From assembly GCA_023405135.1 (NCBI GenBank), contig JAEXYZ010000039.1, positions 1 to 64,000 on the forward strand: a stretch of 64,000 nucleotides of DNA. The letters run 5' to 3'. Shown piece after piece: positions 60,697-64,000 of the stretch (position 1 is its first letter; every line of letters begins with the position of its first letter). This stretch comes from Bacillota bacterium (lineage in GTDB: Bacteria > Bacillota > Bacilli > Bacillales_A > Planococcaceae). A model generated the notes under the pieces. The model did no database searches. It was not told the DNA's origin and saw only the letters and a program-made list of their open reading frames with translations. The position numbers and the translations under genes are program-made.

Positions 60697-60740
60697 TAAA
60701 GTCGATTAATCACTGAATCGTGAAATAATCGACTTTTATT
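60697..60740. terminator. Alcohol dehydrogenase terminator
   Basis: AAAGTCGATTA / TAATCGACTTT is a perfect stem with TTTATTATT after it and A-rich sequence before it; it may also serve the minus-strand DUF3006 gene. Confidence 0.85.
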
Positions 60741-60741
60741 A

Positions 60742-60987
60742 TTATTCTTTATTTTTTAATTTCTCAATTAAATTCTTCATACTAACTTTTTTATCCAAAG
60801 TAACATCTTCTAATAATTTAAACTCGTATCGTTCTCCGTTATCAAAGATTTGAACAATATCACCTTCTTCTATTTGTATATCGATATCAGAACGATGAAT
60901 AAGGAGTTGATCTGTTTCTTCTGGCTGTTTTAAAAAGATAGCATAGTCACCTTCAAAGCGATCTAATGTGTAATTATTGAAGTTCAC
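60742..60987 (-). CDS. DUF3006 family protein
   Basis: An 81-aa acidic beta protein: YTLDRFEGDYAIFLKQ at the start, then IDIQIEEGDIVQIFDNGERYEF and a charged C-terminal helix. DUF3006 proteins are small and are usually found next to ComEC-like metallo-beta-lactamase proteins, as here: its start overlaps the 3' end of that gene by 14 nt. Function unknown. Confidence 0.85.
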   Translation of the reverse strand: MNFNNYTLDRFEGDYAIFLKQPEETDQLLIHRSDIDIQIEEGDIVQIFDNGERYEFKLLEDVTLDKKVSMKNLIEKLKNKE

Positions 60988-62239
60988 TTACAATTTCCCC
61001 TTTCGGATTTATGAGCTGTGCATGGTCGCCATCATTTAACCATACTTGGCGACCTGTCCATTTTATATAGTCCTTCCCTTCCTTTGCTTCGTTACCGCTC
61101 GTAATATAAATTGTATTACCAGCTGCTAATTGGATGTTAGGAAAAGTAAAAAGTTGATTCCCTTCCACTGAAAGAAGCTGCCAGCCGGACAAATTAACTT
61201 CTTCTTTCCCCTTATTCTTTATAGCAACAATTTCACCTTGTAAATCTAAACTGTCAATAATAACCTCACTGCTCGTTGATGAATTATTATTCCTTTTAAT
61301 TGACGGGGTAATTGAACTCGTTGCACCAATCCCAGTCCATTCATCTGCTAACACCTCATACTGCCTGCCATCTGTTTCTACAATAATAGTTCCTGACTCA
61401 GCTGTACCGTAAATTTTACTTCCAACTTGTTGTAAGTTTTGAATGACTTCATAATGGGGATGTCCGTAAGAATTATCCTGTCCATAACTTAAAATCGTTA
61501 CTTCTGGTTTAACTTCTTTAATAAATGGTAAGAAACTACTTGTGTTGGAGCCATGGTGACCTGCTTTTAAAATCGTTGCACTCATATTAAAATTATCCAC
61601 CATCTCTTTTTCCAATTCAACGCCTGCATCTCCGGTTAATAAAAATGAAATATTATCATAGACCACTTTTAATACAATGGAAGCATCATTATTATCCTTA
61701 GCATTTTCATTAGCACTTAATACCGAAATTTGAAGCTTCTCATCAAGTAAAAGCTCATCATTTATTTCGGCTACATCAAAGGAAATATTTTTAGACTGGA
61801 CAAGTTTTAACATTTCTTCATAAGTTGCGGATGTGTGAACTTTTCCAGAGTCTATAAAGTTATTTATTTCGATGGAATTTAATATTGAAATTAGACCACC
61901 AATATGATCTGCATCCGGATGGGTAGCTACAACATAATCTAATTTATTAATCTTTAGACTGCTTAAATAAGCAACAACATCCTGCCCTGCACTTCTCGTT
62001 CCCCCATCGACTAGCATATAGTGATGGTTTGGTGACTCTATTAAAATCGAATCTCCTTGTCCAACATCAATAAAGTGCACTCGTAATAAATCTTTTTTAC
62101 TTGAGATAGGTTCAGTAGCCTCTGTTTCCGTTGTTTTTGTTCGATTATTTATTTCGTCATTATTAGATATAGTATTCTGGTTACTTGAACAACCTACTAA
62201 AAATAAAATACACCCAATTACGAATAAAATTTTGCGCAT
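60974..62239 (-). CDS. Secreted metallo-beta-lactamase lipoprotein with lamin-tail domain
   Basis: A 421-aa lipoprotein. Signal peptide with lipobox FLVGC (residues 13-17), an S/T/N-rich linker, a ComEC/Rec2-like metallo-beta-lactamase domain at about 48-285 (HFIDVGQGDSILIES, THPDADHIGG, LTGDAG, LKAGHHGSNTSS) and a lamin-tail (LTD) domain at about 305-420 (LQGEIVAIKNKGKEEVNLSGWQL, WLNDGDHAQLINPKGE). ComEC-like MBL domains are nucleases; LTD may bind DNA or the surface, so an extracellular nuclease is likely. Start ATG 62239; an ATG at 62272 is in frame. Confidence 0.9.
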   Translation of the reverse strand: MRKILFVIGCILFLVGCSSNQNTISNNDEINNRTKTTETEATEPISSKKDLLRVHFIDVGQGDSILIESPNHHYMLVDGGTRSAGQDVVAYLSSLKINKLDYVVATHPDADHIGGLISILNSIEINNFIDSGKVHTSATYEEMLKLVQSKNISFDVAEINDELLLDEKLQISVLSANENAKDNNDASIVLKVVYDNISFLLTGDAGVELEKEMVDNFNMSATILKAGHHGSNTSSFLPFIKEVKPEVTILSYGQDNSYGHPHYEVIQNLQQVGSKIYGTAESGTIIVETDGRQYEVLADEWTGIGATSSITPSIKRNNNSSTSSEVIIDSLDLQGEIVAIKNKGKEEVNLSGWQLLSVEGNQLFTFPNIQLAAGNTIYITSGNEAKEGKDYIKWTGRQVWLNDGDHAQLINPKGEIVSELQ

Positions 62240-62349
62240 TATACTTATTCCCTCTCTTTTAGCTATGTACATTAAGATTTAGTATGTAACATTAATTCTC
62301 CTAGGAAGATTTAATTACAAAGTTCATTATTACTTTTTTGAAGCTATAG

Positions 62350-62401
62350 ATAAAGAGGCTTCTCAAAAGTTTAGTCAACTAATGATTGAAAGCCTCTTTT
62401 A
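62350..62401 (-). terminator. Terminator of the pyruvyltransferase-like gene
   Basis: AAAGAGGCTT / AAGCCTCTTT is a 10-bp stem with a loop of about 28 nt that is itself partly paired; short T runs on both strands. Confidence 0.7.
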
Positions 62402-62444
62402 AAATGCTTTATTAAATTACATGTTATTAGTTATAAGCAATGGT

Positions 62445-63368
62445 TTATATAAAACCATTAGTGAATATTGCTTCTAATAGTGGTACATATTGCTTTTTTG
62501 AAGTTTGATATTGTTCTATAATTTTATCGCTACTCTTTTCAATCATGTCCACTCGCTCTAATAATTCTTTCGTTAATTGTTGTGAATCCGTGGAAACAAC
62601 TAACTGTTGAAAACCAAGTGAGGCTGCATTATCAAATACTTTAAAACGATACCCTAAAGCGATCGCTGGAACATTGGCAGTTAATGATAAGTAATTAGCA
62701 TGCAGTTTAAAGTTAATGGTAGCTTTACATCTTGATAACTTTTCCATTAATTCATGCTCTTTATTAAGATTTTTATCAAGAATCACATTTTCTGTATCAT
62801 TTATTTTTTCGTATAATCTTTCACAATGAGGTATGTCATTACCCCATACAGTATATATCATAATTTTGTATCCAGACTGGATTAATTTCTTAGCTGTTTC
62901 AACTAACTGTTCTTCAACTAACTTTTCATTTCCACCGTATAAACGATTAAAAGTAGTTCCCCAATTGATGCCAATTATTTTTTCTTTCTCATTCAGCCTG
63001 TTTGAACTCGATCCGTGCAACAATAAACCAGGATCCCCAATTATTTCGACCTTTTTGGCTTTTTCACTTCCAATCATAATTTCAATCGCCTTCTTAGTTA
63101 ATGGTCCTCTAACCCCTACAAACAGTTCCCGGTCAATTACTTCATCTAGTACTTCAATATCCTTTTGTTTGAATTTTTGCTCTAAGGATAATAATTTATC
63201 ATTTATTAATAAATCTAAATTTTGCTTCTCAATCCAATCTAAGCCTGATCCCCATATAATGACTGACTTATCCTTATGCAGAGCCTCTTGCAAAATTTGA
63301 AGATACCCCGGTAACAATAAGGAACCTCCCCCTAATTTATTGGCAATGAGAATAAAGAAGTGTCTCAA
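62445..63368 (-). CDS. Polysaccharide pyruvyltransferase family protein, probably lacking its N-terminus
   Basis: A 307-aa protein with the second half of the CsaB-type family well conserved: FVGVRGPLTKKAIE, GDPGLLL, GINWGTTFNRLYGG and INFKLHANYLSLTANVPAIALGY. CsaB adds pyruvyl ketals to cell-wall polymers. The family motif N-x-GD of the first 50 residues is absent; the protein starts about at the GGGSLL segment. No good ribosome-binding site precedes TTG 63368; one (GGGGAGG) precedes an internal TTG at 63317. It lies 24 bp after hemZ. A 5' deletion is likely. Confidence 0.72.
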   Translation of the reverse strand: MRHFFILIANKLGGGSLLLPGYLQILQEALHKDKSVIIWGSGLDWIEKQNLDLLINDKLLSLEQKFKQKDIEVLDEVIDRELFVGVRGPLTKKAIEIMIGSEKAKKVEIIGDPGLLLHGSSSNRLNEKEKIIGINWGTTFNRLYGGNEKLVEEQLVETAKKLIQSGYKIMIYTVWGNDIPHCERLYEKINDTENVILDKNLNKEHELMEKLSRCKATINFKLHANYLSLTANVPAIALGYRFKVFDNAASLGFQQLVVSTDSQQLTKELLERVDMIEKSSDKIIEQYQTSKKQYVPLLEAIFTNGFI

Positions 63369-63392
63369 ATAGAAATTTTCGATGACCTTTTA

Positions 63393-64000
63393 TTACTTTA
63401 TATGTGTAGAATATAATTCATTTAACATTTGGATTTTCTTTTCAATTGCCTCTTCAAAGGTCATAATATAAGCTGCCGGGTCCTTTGGATTATGAAATTG
63501 TGTAATTTTACCTGTATCAGGATTTACAAATTTCGTTGAGGCTCCACAACCAATTCCTAATATTGTTTGCACTTCTTCCATAATGACAATATTATAAATA
63601 CTTTCTTCTCCTGGCTTACAATACCCAACGTTTTCTAAGTTGCCTAATATATTTTTTTGACGGTATAAGTAATAAGGAACGTATCCATTATTCGCTGTCC
63701 AATTACTCGCCATTTCCATCATTTTTGTAACAGTATTACGATCAGCAACTTTATATTTATCTTTATTATGAGTCATTTCAGATGCACGTTTAAAAGATAG
63801 TGTATGAACAGTTAAAGATTCTGGCTGCATTTTTTCCGTTTCTTCTAATGAATGCTGGAATTCTTCAATGCCTTCGTTTGGCAGTCCAATAATTAAATCC
63901 ATATTAATATTGTTCATACCAGAATTCCTTGAAAGCCAAAACTTATCAATTGTTTCTTGCACTGTGTGATGGCGGCCGATTGCTTTCAATGTTTCGTCTG
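63393..64000 (-). CDS. hemZ: Oxygen-independent coproporphyrinogen III oxidase-like protein HemZ (3' part)
   Basis: About 202 C-terminal codons of a radical-SAM HemN-family protein; the N-terminus with the CxxxCxxC cluster lies beyond the right edge. Visible: DETLKAIGRHHT at the edge, MDLIIGLPNEG, the HTLSFKRAS block and the HemZ-type C-terminus GYVPYYLYRQKNILGNLENVGY. B. subtilis hemZ lies near yhaM-yhaR, in agreement with the neighbourhood. Frame is open to base 64000. Confidence 0.92.
   Translation of the reverse strand, partial: DETLKAIGRHHTVQETIDKFWLSRNSGMNNINMDLIIGLPNEGIEEFQHSLEETEKMQPESLTVHTLSFKRASEMTHNKDKYKVADRNTVTKMMEMASNWTANNGYVPYYLYRQKNILGNLENVGYCKPGEESIYNIVIMEEVQTILGIGCGASTKFVNPDTGKITQFHNPKDPAAYIMTFEEAIEKKIQMLNELYSTHIK

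Overview
The window is chromosomal DNA of a low-GC, endospore-forming Bacillales bacterium. The gene order matches two Bacillus subtilis neighbourhoods (clpP–crh–whiA–yvcK–rapZ–trxB–his–hprK–cccB–luxS, then lplJ–hemEHY–ecsAB–hit–trpP–scoC–prsA–yhaM–hemZ). Spore genes (a gerA-type germinant receptor operon, a YjcZ/SscA-like peptide, whiA) show that it sporulates. Protein style and A+T content suggest a Lysinibacillus/Ureibacillus-like member of the Planococcaceae, but the species cannot be fixed from sequence reading alone.

Layout. 1–8.7 kb: end of an unknown gene, tRNA-Arg(CCG), CtsR-type clpP, the yvcI-rapZ-yvcK-whiA-crh operon, trxB and a TPR protein. 8.7–14.5 kb: histidine operon hisZGDBHF-hisIE, in which hisA is missing. 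14.7–18.7 kb: hprK-lgt-ppaX-yvoF operon with a GC-rich element inserted between hprK and lgt, then cytochrome c-551. 18.7–22.8 kb: YitT protein, dedA-luxS, and an acyl-CoA synthetase with a FadR-like operator. 22.9–27.4 kb: a BceRS-AB-type antimicrobial peptide sensing and detoxification module. 27.4–36.1 kb: lplJ, a YhfH micro-protein, a tightly overlapping four-gene operon (beta-propeller lipoprotein, response regulator, sensor kinase, His-rich YtkA-like lipoprotein), and hemEHY. 36.4–40.2 kb: heme monooxygenase hmoB, then an accessory unit (ornithine cyclodeaminase-like enzyme, MHS transporter, divergent XRE-cupin regulator with palindromic operators). 40.2–50.8 kb: ecsAB, hit, trpP, a broken DUF3221 lipoprotein, yhaH, scoC, small membrane proteins, prsA, yhaM, yhaR. 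50.8–57.8 kb: remnant of a flavoprotein, a T-box-controlled serA, and a germinant receptor operon with a small fourth (D-like) membrane subunit. 57.8–64 kb: HAD phosphatase, bacterial PH-domain protein, zinc alcohol dehydrogenase, a secreted metallo-beta-lactamase/lamin-tail lipoprotein with DUF3006 partner, a pyruvyltransferase-like protein probably lacking its N-terminus, and the end of hemZ.

How it fits together. Most of the window is conserved core: proteolysis (ClpP), carbon control (HPrK, Crh, PpaX), redox (TrxB), the coproporphyrin heme route (HemE, HemH, HemY, HemZ, HmoB), export (EcsAB, PrsA, Lgt), and histidine and serine synthesis. The least explained parts are the four-gene sensory operon at 29.0–32.5 kb, the operator-rich catabolic unit at 37.1–40.2 kb, the secreted MBL/lamin-tail pair at 60.7–62.2 kb, and two families of short tandem intergenic repeats, one with an exact 21-bp period (1.8 and 14.6 kb) and one with a 39-bp period (27.5 kb).
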